From: Streptomyces tubercidicus
Lineage (GTDB): Bacteria > Actinomycetota > Actinomycetes > Streptomycetales > Streptomycetaceae
Direction: 5' to 3'
NCBI RefSeq assembly: GCF_027497495.1
Contig: NZ_CP114205.1
Span: 5,518,001 to 5,582,000, forward strand
DNA length: 64,000 nt
The translations under genes were made by a program, and so were the position numbers. A model generated the notes under the pieces. That model was not told the origin of the DNA. It saw nothing but the letters and a program-made list of their open reading frames with translations, and made no database searches. Each line of letters begins with the position of its first letter. Within the stretch, counting starts at the first letter, position 1. Below, piece by piece: positions 8,886 to 17,364 of the stretch.

Positions 8886-9625
8886 CCGCACCCGTCTTCC
8901 TCGTCGAGTCCCTCGCGGGCGTACGGGACGGGGGCACGCTGACCCTGGACGGTCCCGAGGGCCGGCACGCGGTCTCGGTGCGCCGGCTGCGGGCCGGTGA
9001 GGAGGTCGTCCTGACGGACGGGCACGGCACCGGCGCCTACGGCACGGTCGCCGCCGTCGAGGGCAAGGACCGGCTCACTGTCACGGTCACGGAGCTGCGC
9101 ACCGAGGACCCGCCCGCCCCCACGATCACCGTCGTCCAGGCCCTCCCCAAGGGCGACCGCGGCGAGCTGGCCGTCGAGACGATGACCGAGACCGGAGTGG
9201 ACGCCATCGTGCCCTGGTCGGCGGCGCGTTGCGTCACCCAGTGGAAGGGCGAGCGGGCCGCCAAATCGCTCGGCAAATGGCGCGCCACCGCCCGCGAGGC
9301 GGGCAAGCAGTCGCGCCGGCTGACCTTCCCGGAGGTCACGGACCCGCTGACGACCAAGCAGGTGGCCGCGCTGCTCGCGGACGCCGACTTCGCCGCCGTC
9401 CTCCACGAGGAGGGCAGCACACCGCTCGCCACGGCCGAACTCCCCACCGACGGCCGCATCGTGCTCGTCGTCGGCCCGGAAGGCGGCGTCTCCCCCGAGG
9501 AACTCACCACCTTCACCGAGGCCGGCGCCAAGCCCTACCGCCTGGGCAGCACCGTCCTGCGCACCTCCACGGCGGGCACCGCGGCCACCGCGCTGCTGCT
9601 GGGGCGGACGGGGCGGTGGAGCTGA
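8882..9625 (+). CDS. rsmE: 16S rRNA (uracil-1498-N3)-methyltransferase RsmE
   Basis: 247 aa. The N-terminal PUA-like domain (GRHAVSVRRLRAGE) is followed by a SPOUT methyltransferase domain with the SAM-binding trefoil knot: ETGVDAIVPW, ARCV, then IVLVVGPEGGVSPEE and LGSTVLRTSTA. RsmE methylates U1498 of 16S rRNA in the small subunit. In many bacteria rsmE follows dnaJ and prmA; here a nitronate monooxygenase takes the middle position and overlaps by four bases. Confidence 0.96.
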   Translation: MTAPVFLVESLAGVRDGGTLTLDGPEGRHAVSVRRLRAGEEVVLTDGHGTGAYGTVAAVEGKDRLTVTVTELRTEDPPAPTITVVQALPKGDRGELAVETMTETGVDAIVPWSAARCVTQWKGERAAKSLGKWRATAREAGKQSRRLTFPEVTDPLTTKQVAALLADADFAAVLHEEGSTPLATAELPTDGRIVLVVGPEGGVSPEELTTFTEAGAKPYRLGSTVLRTSTAGTAATALLLGRTGRWS

Positions 9626-9655
9626 GCGCTCCGCGGCCCGTGCCGCCCCGGGGGC

Positions 9656-12115
9656 TCAGGCCGACGGCTGCGTGATCGCGGCCGCCGTTGCGCACAGCTC
9701 CGTGAGGGTGCCGGTGAAGGTCGGCAGCAGCTGGAGGCAGACGGCCCAGGTCTCGGGGTCGGTGCCCAGATGCTCCGCGGTCAGTGCGGCCGCCCGGGTG
9801 CCCAGCTCCTGCCGGTCGGCTGGTCGCTCCGCGGAGTTGAGCAGGCGGAGCAGGTGGGCCAGGGCCCGGTTCGCGGGGGCGGCACGGGTCAGGACGTCCT
9901 CCGGGGTGAGCGCGCCGCGCCGGAGGGCGAGCTGGAGCCATGAGGAGTCGTGGCGGCCGGCCTCCGGGGCGTGCGGCAGCAGGGCCAGCAGCATCTCGCG
10001 CGGGCAGTCCGGGCGCTCCGCGAGGTCCTCGGCCGGGGCTGCGGCCAGCGTGCCGGAACGGTGTGCCGCGATCAGCTCGGGCCAGGGGAGGGGTATGCCC
10101 TCGCCGGTGAGCTTGTGCAGCTGGCTGCTGCCGTAGCCCGGGGGCTTGTTGAGGAACGCCACCAGTTTCGCCGGGTCCTCCTCCTCGGCCAGCCGGACCC
10201 GCAGCCGCTCCAGGCCGTCGGGGAGGCCGAGGAGCTTCTCCGTCTGCCGGCGGAACGTGACCGGGAACCGGTCCATCGCCAGGATCTCGCGCACCGCGTC
10301 CGGGCCGCCGCGCTCCCACACGGCCGCCAGCAGTCGCAGCCGGGCCGCGGGCAGCCGGAGCCTCAGCCGCTCGACGAGCGTACGGGCCACGCCCGGGTCA
10401 CCGGACTCCAGACCGGCGATGAGCCGGCTGCGGTAGTGGCCGAGGTTGGTCTCCCGCAGGGCGCGGAGCAGTTCCCCGGGGACGTCACGGGTGCCGCCGC
10501 CGCGCAGCCGCCCGGCCAGCATCCGCTCCCGCTCCCCGTCGTCGAGACGGCAGTGGAAGAACAGGTTCGCGTCCACCCGCGGTTCGTCGAGATCGAGGAG
10601 GTAGGCCAGCTTCTCGGGGGAGAGGGCGGTGGTGGCGGCCTGCGCGGCCTGCGCCGGGACCCCGTGGGCGGCGAACACCGCGTCCCGGACGGCCGGCGCC
10701 GGATCGCCGTACACCAGGAGATGCTGCACTGCCCGTGGGTCGAAGTGCGGTACGACGGCGATCTGGGCCTCCTCGGAGGCGCACTGGAAGAGGTTCAGGA
10801 ACGCGGCCCGGGACGCCTCGGGGGGTGTGGCGGGGAACACCGCCTCCAGGGGGCGCGGCCAGCTGGTGCTGCGCTTCTTGCGGGAATCGCCCCAGGCGGC
10901 GTCCTCGATCAGCTCGGCGACGCTGCCCCGGGCCCGCCCCATCCGGGCGTAGCACGTCAGCCAGTTGACCGGGTCCGTGCCGAGCCGGTCGAGCAGTCCG
11001 GCGAGGGTCTTGCGGGTCGGCTCGTGGTCGTACGGCAGCGCGCTCAGCACCTCCGCCGCCGGGCCCACCTCCGCCAGTACGCGGTCCACCGGCAGCCGGC
11101 CCGTACGGATGCCGCGCCCCAGGGCCTCGTCGAAGCGCACCCTGCCCGCCGCCGCCTCGGGCCCCACCAGCGCCTCGAAGGGCAGCCCTGCGGCGCTCTG
11201 CGAGGTGCTCCAGGGGTCGGCGCGGAAACACTCCATGACGAGGTCGTCAGGGCAGCCCTCCCACTGGGTGAGCTGCGACAGGTGGTTGCCGCTCGACCGG
11301 CCGGTCCCGAAGGGCAGGCGGGCGTGTTCGCGCCGGACGAGTTCCCAGTCCAGGGCGGCAGGCTTCGCGACCACGCCGACGCCGAGACGGACCCTCATCA
11401 GGGCCCGCAGCGAGGCGGGGTCCGTCCATGCGCCGGCCGGGCGGCGCTCCCGCAGGAACGCCTCCGGGTCGGCGTCGGCCGCCGCGGCCCGCATCACCTC
11501 CAGCAGCTCCGGGCGCCCGAGATCGAAGTCCGGGGCCTGCTCGACCCCGTCGGCGAACGCCAGCAGCCCTTCACCGCCGGCGAGTTGGACCAGGGCAATA
11601 CAGGCGTCGAGGGTGACCGGCAGCGGGAGAAACCGGGACAGCCGGACCAGGGTGTAGGAGATCAGCTGGGGGAACGGGCCGGTCAGGGCGGGGAGCAGCT
11701 CAACGGGGGTGGCTTCCTTCAGGAGCAGCGTGACGAGGCTGTCTTCGGCTTCCCAGCGCGGGTCCGTGACGTCGGCGGCGCCCAGAATCGCCGGCAGCAG
11801 ATCCGGCAGGTCCCGCGCGCGCCGGGTCCGGCCCGTGCCGATGCGGTAGCGCGCCTTCCACACCGCGCGGGCGATCACCGGGTCGCCGCTCCCCGCCGCC
11901 TGTATCAGGAACGCCTCGGGATCGGCGTCCAGCGCGGCACGCAGCGCCGCCCCGTCCGGTCCGGTCAGCGTCTCGATCATCTCCTCCGGCAGCCCGAACC
12001 GGTCGGACAGCGCGGCCAGCAACTCCGGACGCTGCCGCTCGGCGAGGGCGTCGGCGGTGTCCGGCGCGGCGAGCCGCAGTGCCAGGCGGAGCGGGGCGGC
12101 GGAGCTGTGGGTCAC
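9656..12115 (-). CDS. Large helical protein of unknown function
   Basis: 819 aa. I do not recognise a family. The GTG start is supported by AAGGGA nine bases upstream; the upstream frame is low-complexity. The sequence is Leu/Ala/Arg-rich and reads as repeated amphipathic helices with short turns containing DP or GDP (DPEAFL near the N-terminus and again later, YGDPAPAVRDAVFA, ESGDPGVARTLVERL), similar in texture to HEAT/ARM-like solenoids. There is no signal peptide, membrane segment or catalytic motif. It faces away from rsmE and stands alone between rsmE and OsmC. Codon and GC content match the neighbours. Confidence 0.75.
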   Translation of the reverse strand: MTHSSAAPLRLALRLAAPDTADALAERQRPELLAALSDRFGLPEEMIETLTGPDGAALRAALDADPEAFLIQAAGSGDPVIARAVWKARYRIGTGRTRRARDLPDLLPAILGAADVTDPRWEAEDSLVTLLLKEATPVELLPALTGPFPQLISYTLVRLSRFLPLPVTLDACIALVQLAGGEGLLAFADGVEQAPDFDLGRPELLEVMRAAAADADPEAFLRERRPAGAWTDPASLRALMRVRLGVGVVAKPAALDWELVRREHARLPFGTGRSSGNHLSQLTQWEGCPDDLVMECFRADPWSTSQSAAGLPFEALVGPEAAAGRVRFDEALGRGIRTGRLPVDRVLAEVGPAAEVLSALPYDHEPTRKTLAGLLDRLGTDPVNWLTCYARMGRARGSVAELIEDAAWGDSRKKRSTSWPRPLEAVFPATPPEASRAAFLNLFQCASEEAQIAVVPHFDPRAVQHLLVYGDPAPAVRDAVFAAHGVPAQAAQAATTALSPEKLAYLLDLDEPRVDANLFFHCRLDDGERERMLAGRLRGGGTRDVPGELLRALRETNLGHYRSRLIAGLESGDPGVARTLVERLRLRLPAARLRLLAAVWERGGPDAVREILAMDRFPVTFRRQTEKLLGLPDGLERLRVRLAEEEDPAKLVAFLNKPPGYGSSQLHKLTGEGIPLPWPELIAAHRSGTLAAAPAEDLAERPDCPREMLLALLPHAPEAGRHDSSWLQLALRRGALTPEDVLTRAAPANRALAHLLRLLNSAERPADRQELGTRAAALTAEHLGTDPETWAVCLQLLPTFTGTLTELCATAAAITQPSA

Positions 12116-12216
12116 GTGCGGAGATCCCTTCGCGGGGCGGGCGTACGGCGGTGCACGGAACGGCACCGGACCCTTCCGCGACACTCAGATCGTGGCACGG
12201 CCCACTGACAACGCAG

Positions 12217-12257
12217 CGGTGCGCCGGACGCGCCCTCAGGGGCCGTCCGGCGCACCG
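12217..12257 (-). terminator. Long hairpin downstream of the OsmC gene
   Basis: Arms CGGTGCGCCGGACG and CGTCCGGCGCACCG pair over 14 bp and enclose a further GCCC/GGGC stem. It lies just past the OsmC stop on that strand and before the start region of the 819-aa gene. A shorter palindrome, GGCCGGTC-G-GACCGGCC, follows nearby at about 12273-12290. Nothing else is visible between 12116 and 12295. Confidence 0.75.
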
Positions 12258-12295
12258 CCGTTCACTACGGAGGGCCGGTCGGACCGGCCGTCTCG

Positions 12296-12724
12296 TCAGA
12301 CCAGCTCCGCCGCCAGCGTGATGTTCTTGACGCCCGCCAGTGCCTGGCTCACCGGGCAGTTGGCCTTGGCGTCCTGCGCCGCGGCCTGGAAGTCCTCCTC
12401 GGACAGGCCGGGGACGCGGGCCTTGACGGTCAGTGCGATGCCGGTGATGCCTTCGCCGGGCTGGAAGGTGACATCGGCCTGGGTGTCCAGGGCCTCGACG
12501 GTGTACCCCTTGCCCGCCAGGCCGTGCGAGAAGGCCATCGAGTAGCAGGAGGAGTGGGCCGCCGCGATCAGCTCCTCGGGGCTGGTGACGCCGTTGGGCT
12601 GCTCGGCGCGGGCGGGCCAGTTCACGTCGTACGTACCGACCTTGGAGGACTCCAGGGCGACGGTGCCCTTGCCCTCCAGGAGGTTGCCTTCCCAGTGGGT
12701 CTTGGCGGTGCGCGTGGTTGCCAT
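12296..12724 (-). CDS. OsmC-family organic peroxide reductase
   Basis: 142 aa starting MATTRTAKTHW, with GGGAG ahead of the ATG. The two redox cysteines are Cys60 (AHSSCYSMA) and Cys123 (AKANCPVSQAL), spaced as in OsmC/Ohr thiol peroxidases, which reduce organic hydroperoxides using a dithiol donor. The arrangement, with HSSCYSMA and TWEG-like N-terminus, favours the OsmC/YhfA branch over Ohr. It is a single-gene unit, divergent from the HIT gene. The regulator is not evident. Confidence 0.93.
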   Translation of the reverse strand: MATTRTAKTHWEGNLLEGKGTVALESSKVGTYDVNWPARAEQPNGVTSPEELIAAAHSSCYSMAFSHGLAGKGYTVEALDTQADVTFQPGEGITGIALTVKARVPGLSEEDFQAAAQDAKANCPVSQALAGVKNITLAAELV

Positions 12725-12969
12725 GGTGCAGATCTCCCGGTTGTGGGCGAAAGCGGTTGTGATCGCCAGCTTAGTGATGCCGGGGCCGCGCCGTGCTGCC
12801 CGCCCTCCGCCGGTGCGCCGACGGGACCCGCCGCGGCGGGACGGGCGCCCCGCCGCGGCGGTGAGCCCCGGCCACCCCCGGTCGCTGCAACCCCCCGCTG
12901 GCGCCGCCCGGTAGCATCCGAAGGCCGTGCGCACCGTGTGTACGGCGGAAGATCCGGGAGGAGCCACCG

Positions 12970-13329
12970 GTGGCGGGAGAACCGCAGGCCGACTGCCTGT
13001 TCTGCAAGATCGTGGCAGGGGAGGTACCGGCGACCATCGTCCGGGAGACCGAGACCACCGTCGCGTTCCGCGACATCAACCCCCAGGCGCCGACGCACGT
13101 CCTGATCATCCCCAAGGTGCACTACCCCGACGCCGCGTCCCTCGCCGCCGCCGAACCGCAGATCATCGCCGACATAATGCGGGAGTCCCGGGAGGTCGCC
13201 GCCGAGGAGAAGATGGAGGACCGCGGCTACCGCGTCGTCTTCAACACCGGCTCCGGCGCGGGCCAGACCGTCTTCCACGCACACCTGCACGTGCTCGGCG
13301 GCCGCGGCCTCCAGTGGCCCCCCGGATAA
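12970..13329 (+). CDS. HIT-family nucleotide-binding hydrolase
   Basis: 119 aa, complete HINT-type histidine-triad protein. CLFCKIVAGEVPA opens the domain, FRDINPQAPTHVLIIPK forms the central sheet, and the triad is His103, His105 and His107 in VFHAHLHVLGG. HINT enzymes hydrolyse nucleoside phosphoramidates and adenylates. The GTG start is preceded by GGGAGGAG at the correct distance. A TAGCAT -10-like hexamer lies at 12912-12917. The next gene, rnz, starts 6 bases after the stop, so they form an operon. Confidence 0.95.
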   Translation: MAGEPQADCLFCKIVAGEVPATIVRETETTVAFRDINPQAPTHVLIIPKVHYPDAASLAAAEPQIIADIMRESREVAAEEKMEDRGYRVVFNTGSGAGQTVFHAHLHVLGGRGLQWPPG

Positions 13330-13335
13330 CCGACC

Positions 13336-14241
13336 GTGTCCGTACGTGAACTGGTCGTCCTCGGCACCGCTAGTCAGGTCCCCACCCGCCATCGCAACCA
13401 CAACGGCTATCTGCTGCGGTGGGACGGCCAGGGGCTGCTCTTCGACCCCGGCGAGGGCACCCAGCGGCAGATGCTGCGCGCCGGGGTCGCCGCCCATGAC
13501 CTGAACCGGATCTGTGTCACGCACTTCCACGGCGACCACTCGCTGGGCCTGGCGGGAGTGATCCAGCGGATCAACCTGGACCGGGTGCCGCATCCGGTCA
13601 CCGCCCACTACCCGGCCAGCGGCCAGCGCTTCTTCGACCGGCTGCGCCATGCCACCGCCTACCGCGAGACGGTCCGCCTGGTGGAGCGGCCGGTCGCCGC
13701 CGACGGCGAACTGGACCGCACGGAGTCGTACGTCCTGGAGGCGCGACGGCTCTGGCACCCCGTCGAGTCGTACGGCTACCGCCTCGTCGAACCGGACGCC
13801 CGACGGATGCTGCCGGACCGGCTGGCGGAGCACGGCATCGCGGGGCCGGACGTCGGACGGCTCAAGCAGCGCGGCGAGCTGAACGGCGTCACCCTGGACG
13901 ACGTGAGCGAGCAGCGGCGGGGCCAGCGGTTCGCGTTCGTCATGGACACCCGGCTGTGCGAGGGCGTGCACGCGCTCGCGGAGGGGGCGGACATGCTGGT
14001 CATCGAGTCGACGTTCCTGGACGAGGACATCCAGCTGGCCGTGGACCACGGTCATCTGACCGCCGGGCAGGCCGCGGAGGTGGCCGCACGGGCCGGGGTG
14101 CGGCATCTCGTGCTGACGCACTTCTCGCAGCGCTACGCCGACCCCACGGAGTTCGAACGGCAGGCCCGCGCGGCGGGGTATACGGGGGAACTGACCATCG
14201 CCCAGGATCTGTCGCGGGTGCCGCTGCCCAAGCGGGGCTGA
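13336..14241 (+). CDS. rnz: Ribonuclease Z (tRNA 3' endonuclease)
   Basis: 301 aa, GTG start 6 bases after the HIT gene. LVVLGTASQVPTRHRN is the RNase Z N-terminus; THFHGDHSLGLAGV (His63, His65, Asp67, His68) is the zinc motif; the flexible-arm region and FVMDTRLCEG, VIESTFLDED, HLVLTHFSQRY complete the long-metallo-beta-lactamase core. RNase Z cleaves tRNA precursors just after the discriminator base. The C-terminus is complete and followed by a hairpin shared with a convergent gene. Confidence 0.94.
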   Translation: MSVRELVVLGTASQVPTRHRNHNGYLLRWDGQGLLFDPGEGTQRQMLRAGVAAHDLNRICVTHFHGDHSLGLAGVIQRINLDRVPHPVTAHYPASGQRFFDRLRHATAYRETVRLVERPVAADGELDRTESYVLEARRLWHPVESYGYRLVEPDARRMLPDRLAEHGIAGPDVGRLKQRGELNGVTLDDVSEQRRGQRFAFVMDTRLCEGVHALAEGADMLVIESTFLDEDIQLAVDHGHLTAGQAAEVAARAGVRHLVLTHFSQRYADPTEFERQARAAGYTGELTIAQDLSRVPLPKRG

Positions 14242-14296
14242 GGGCGGGGGCGCCGGGGGCGGGCGTGATTCCCCCCGGTGCGCCCCCGGGCCCCGC

Positions 14297-14317
14297 CCGG
14301 CCGGCCTGTCCGGCCGG
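14297..14317. terminator. Hairpin between convergent rnz and HAD-phosphatase genes
   Basis: CCGGCCGG arms flank the loop CCTGT. The hairpin sits in a 107-base GC-rich gap between two convergent stop codons and could serve both strands. Confidence 0.55.
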
Positions 14318-14348
14318 CCCGCACCCCGCCGGGGCCGCCCCGCCCCGC

Positions 14349-15161
14349 CTACGGCAGGTAATACATCGGGTTCGGCATCTTGAACGTCCGGTCCCCGGCG
14401 CCGCCGCGCAGATCGCTGTACTGGTCACCGAAGTTGGCGACGATGTTGTAGCCGAGCGACTCGATGTGCTTGCGGGTGCCCGACTTGTACTCGATGGTCG
14501 AGCAGGTGGAGCCGCAGGGCAGGTAGGGCGGCGGGTGCTCCTTGTCCTTCAGGTAGACGTGCCGGCGGTCCAGGGGCACGCCGTAGCCGACGTTCTTGAG
14601 GTTGCGCACGCTCCAGTCGCGCTGCGCCTCCTTGCGGCCGGTGAGGAAGAAGACCTCGGCGCCCTTGTCGTGGGCCCAGTTGACCAGCCGGTCCATGCCG
14701 AAGACCGGGTCCATGTCGGTGTGCGCCAGGTACTTGTCCTGGCTCTCCTCGGTGAAGTGGAAGCCGACCTGGAGCTCGTAGTTATAGGTGAGCAGGGTCG
14801 TGTCGTCGATGTCGAGCACGATGGCCGGCTTGGCCTTGCCCGCCCGGCCGTGCCCGGCAAGGGCCTTCGACAGGTAGCCGCGGGCCTTGCTCTCGATGCC
14901 GCGGACCTGGTGTGCGTAGTTGCTGCGCGGGGAGGCGTAGTGCTCGCCGTCCGCCGTCACCGTGTCGCCGTAGTACGCCTTGATCTTGTCCTGCACCTGC
15001 GTGAGGTTGGGGATCTCCTTGTCGGTGCGCGGTATGGAGTGTTCGGCGGTGGCCTGGCCGATGCCGAAGACGGCGGTGCCGGTGACGAGGGCGGCGACCG
15101 TCGCGGCGCCGAGGCGGGCCCGGCGGGAGAGGGCGGGGCGGAAACGGGCGGGACGGGGCAT
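14349..15161 (-). CDS. Secreted HAD-family acid phosphatase
   Basis: 270 aa. The N-terminus has RFRPALSRRAR, then a hydrophobic helix (VAALVTGTAVFGIGQATA), a Sec-type signal with several arginines. The mature part is a HAD phosphatase of the class B/III acid phosphatase type: IVLDIDDTTLL (nucleophile Asp), VFFLTGRKEAQRD (motif II), K in the RKHIE region and NFGDQYSDL (motif IV). It likely releases phosphate from exported substrates. Upstream, toward the divergent mscR promoter, the 247-base gap contains two start regions but no clear operator. Confidence 0.9.
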   Translation of the reverse strand: MPRPARFRPALSRRARLGAATVAALVTGTAVFGIGQATAEHSIPRTDKEIPNLTQVQDKIKAYYGDTVTADGEHYASPRSNYAHQVRGIESKARGYLSKALAGHGRAGKAKPAIVLDIDDTTLLTYNYELQVGFHFTEESQDKYLAHTDMDPVFGMDRLVNWAHDKGAEVFFLTGRKEAQRDWSVRNLKNVGYGVPLDRRHVYLKDKEHPPPYLPCGSTCSTIEYKSGTRKHIESLGYNIVANFGDQYSDLRGGAGDRTFKMPNPMYYLP

Positions 15162-15408
15162 GCGCGGCTCCTTAAAGAGACATGAGCGGACTCCGTAGGT
15201 CTAACAGAGCCTCACATCCGTATCTACGCGCGCAGATTCAACCCTTGGCAAAGGCCGCGAGCGGACCCGCGGCGGGTGGCTCCGGGCCGGAGATCACGGA
15301 CCCGGCCGTGGTCCTGTGCGCGGTGGCCCGGCACGCGTACGGTGAGCACGGCTCAGTGGCGGTGCGCCACAGTGGTCCCGTAAGTGATCTTTGAAAGGGG
15401 CTGTCCCG

Positions 15409-16494
15409 ATGGCACAGGAAGTGCGCGGCGTGATTGCGCCGGGGAAGAACGAACCGGTCCGGCTGGAGACCATCCTGGTGCCGGATCCGGGTCCCGGCGA
15501 GGCCGTGGTGAAGATCCAGACGTGCGGGGTGTGCCACACCGATCTGCACTACAAGCAGGGCGGCATCAACGACGACTTTCCGTTCCTGCTCGGGCACGAG
15601 GCGGCCGGGGTGGTGGAGTCGGTCGGCTCCGGCGTCACCGATGTGGCGCCCGGCGATTTCGTCGTCCTCAACTGGCGGGCGGTGTGCGGCCAGTGCCGGG
15701 CGTGTCTGCGCGGTCGCCCGCAGTACTGCTTCGACACCCACAACGCCCGGCAGAAGATGACGCTGAAGGACGGCACGGAGCTGAGCCCGGCGCTGGGCAT
15801 CGGGGCCTTCGCCGACAAGACGCTGGTCGCCGCCGGACAGTGCACCAAGGTCAGCCCGGAGATCGCGCCCGCGGCGGCCGGCCTGCTGGGCTGCGGGGTG
15901 ATGGCGGGCATGGGCGCCGCCCTCAACACCGGCGGCGTGGCACGCGGCGACTCGGTCGCGGTCATCGGCTGCGGCGGCGTCGGCGACGCGGCCGTGATGG
16001 GGGCCCGGCTGGCCGGTGCGGCCAAGATCATCGCGGTGGACATCGACGACCGCAAGCTGGAGACCGCGCGCTCCATGGGCGCCACCCACACGGTCAACTC
16101 CCGCACCACCGACCCCATCGAGGCGGTCCGCGAGCTGACCGGCGGCTTCGGCGCGGACGTCGTCATCGACGCGGTCGGCCGCCCGGAGACCTACCGGCAG
16201 GCGTTCTACGCCCGCGACCTGGCCGGGACCGTCGTCCTGGTGGGCGTCCCCACCCCCGAGATGACCCTGGAACTTCCCCTACTGGACGTCTTCGGCCGCG
16301 GCGGCGCCCTCAAGTCCTCCTGGTACGGCGACTGTCTGCCCTCCCGCGACTTCCCGATGCTGGTCGATCTGCACCTCCAGGGCCGGATCGACCTGGGGGC
16401 GTTCGTCACCGAGACCATCGGCATCGAGGACGTGGAAGGCGCCTTCGCGCGGATGCACGCGGGCGACGTGCTGCGATCGGTGGTGGCGCTCTGA
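15409..16494 (+). CDS. mscR: S-(hydroxymethyl)mycothiol dehydrogenase (formaldehyde dehydrogenase)
   Basis: 361 aa zinc alcohol dehydrogenase. Catalytic zinc ligands lie in CGVCHTDLH (Cys39) and LLGHEAAG (His63, Glu64). The structural-zinc cysteine cluster is CGQCRACLRGRPQYC, and the Rossmann motif is VIGCGGVGDAAV. Overall it matches the mycothiol-dependent class III-like enzymes, which oxidise the mycothiol-formaldehyde adduct to S-formylmycothiol with NAD. AAAGGGG precedes the ATG. The next gene overlaps by one base (TGATG) and encodes an MBL hydrolase, the same pairing as mscR with its neighbour in mycobacteria. Confidence 0.93.
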   Translation: MAQEVRGVIAPGKNEPVRLETILVPDPGPGEAVVKIQTCGVCHTDLHYKQGGINDDFPFLLGHEAAGVVESVGSGVTDVAPGDFVVLNWRAVCGQCRACLRGRPQYCFDTHNARQKMTLKDGTELSPALGIGAFADKTLVAAGQCTKVSPEIAPAAAGLLGCGVMAGMGAALNTGGVARGDSVAVIGCGGVGDAAVMGARLAGAAKIIAVDIDDRKLETARSMGATHTVNSRTTDPIEAVRELTGGFGADVVIDAVGRPETYRQAFYARDLAGTVVLVGVPTPEMTLELPLLDVFGRGGALKSSWYGDCLPSRDFPMLVDLHLQGRIDLGAFVTETIGIEDVEGAFARMHAGDVLRSVVAL

Positions 16495-17123
16495 TGGCGG
16501 TCCGCATCGACCACCTGGTCACCTCCGGCACCTTCTCCCTCGACGGCGGCACCTGGGACGTCGACAACAACGTCTGGATCGTCGGCGACGACGACGAGGC
16601 GATCGTCATCGACGCCGCCCATGACGCCGACGCCATCGTCACGGCCCTCGACGGCCGGACACTGCGCGCGATCATCTGCACCCATGGGCACAACGACCAC
16701 ATCGACGCGGCCCCGGCGCTCGCGTCCCGCACCGGCGCCAGGATCCATCTGCACCCCGCCGACCTGCCGTTGTGGAAGATGACCCATCCGGACACCCCAC
16801 CGGACGCGGAGCTGGCCGACGGCCAGGTGCTGACCATCGCCGGTACGGACCTGACGGTGCTGCACACCCCGGGCCACGCACCCGGCGCGGTCTGCCTGCA
16901 CGCCCCCGACCTGCGCACCGTCTTCACCGGCGACACCCTCTTCCAGGGCGGCCCCGGCGCCACCGGCCGGTCCTTCTCGGACTTCCCGACGATCGTCGAC
17001 TCGATCCGGGACCGGCTGCTGACCCTGCCGCCGGAGACCCAGGTCCGTACCGGACACGGCGATCCGACGACGATCGGTGCGGAGGCACCGCACCTGGAGG
17101 AGTGGATCAAACGCGGGCATTAG
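16494..17123 (+). CDS. MBL-fold hydrolase coupled to mscR, candidate S-formylmycothiol hydrolase
   Basis: 209 aa. Glyoxalase II-type metal motif THGHNDHIDAA, then HTPGHAPGAVCLH and FTGDTLFQGGPGATGRS, with a late GHGDPTTIG histidine. The start codon overlaps the mscR stop by one base, so the proteins are made together. Glyoxalase II-like enzymes cleave thioesters of low-molecular-weight thiols, so hydrolysis of S-formylmycothiol to formate and mycothiol is the plausible step after MscR. That role is inferred from fold and context. Confidence 0.85.
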   Translation: MAVRIDHLVTSGTFSLDGGTWDVDNNVWIVGDDDEAIVIDAAHDADAIVTALDGRTLRAIICTHGHNDHIDAAPALASRTGARIHLHPADLPLWKMTHPDTPPDAELADGQVLTIAGTDLTVLHTPGHAPGAVCLHAPDLRTVFTGDTLFQGGPGATGRSFSDFPTIVDSIRDRLLTLPPETQVRTGHGDPTTIGAEAPHLEEWIKRGH

Positions 17124-17225
17124 AGGGGGCGTTGCCACTTAGGGGAGGGGCGCCTGGATCCCGTAGGGGGGTACGGGCGCCCCTTGCGTGCCACAACGTG
17201 GCGGGGGCGGGGGGTATTCCGGGGG

Positions 17226-17345
17226 CTCACGCCTCCGTGGCCTCACGCCTCCGCGGGCTCATGGCCATGGGCGCACGCCTCCGTGGGCTCACGGCCATGG
17301 GCGCACGCCTCCGCGTCTTTGGCCGCAGTGGCCGTACGCCTCCGG
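17226..17345. repeat. Degenerate 30-bp tandem repeat between convergent genes
   Basis: Units of 30 to 32 bases end in ACGCCTCCG. The two best copies, 17256-17285 and 17286-17315, differ at two positions; degenerate copies flank them on both sides. The array fills the gap between the ends of the MBL gene and the GH4 gene and is not inside either. Confidence 0.75.
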
Positions 17346-17364
17346 GGCGGATGCTCCCTCCGCC

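Noticed and set aside
9950..12208. 752-codon plus-strand frame opposite the 819-aa gene
   Set aside because: Low-complexity Gly/Arg/Gln translation with no motif. The minus-strand gene has a ribosome site and codon-typical composition.
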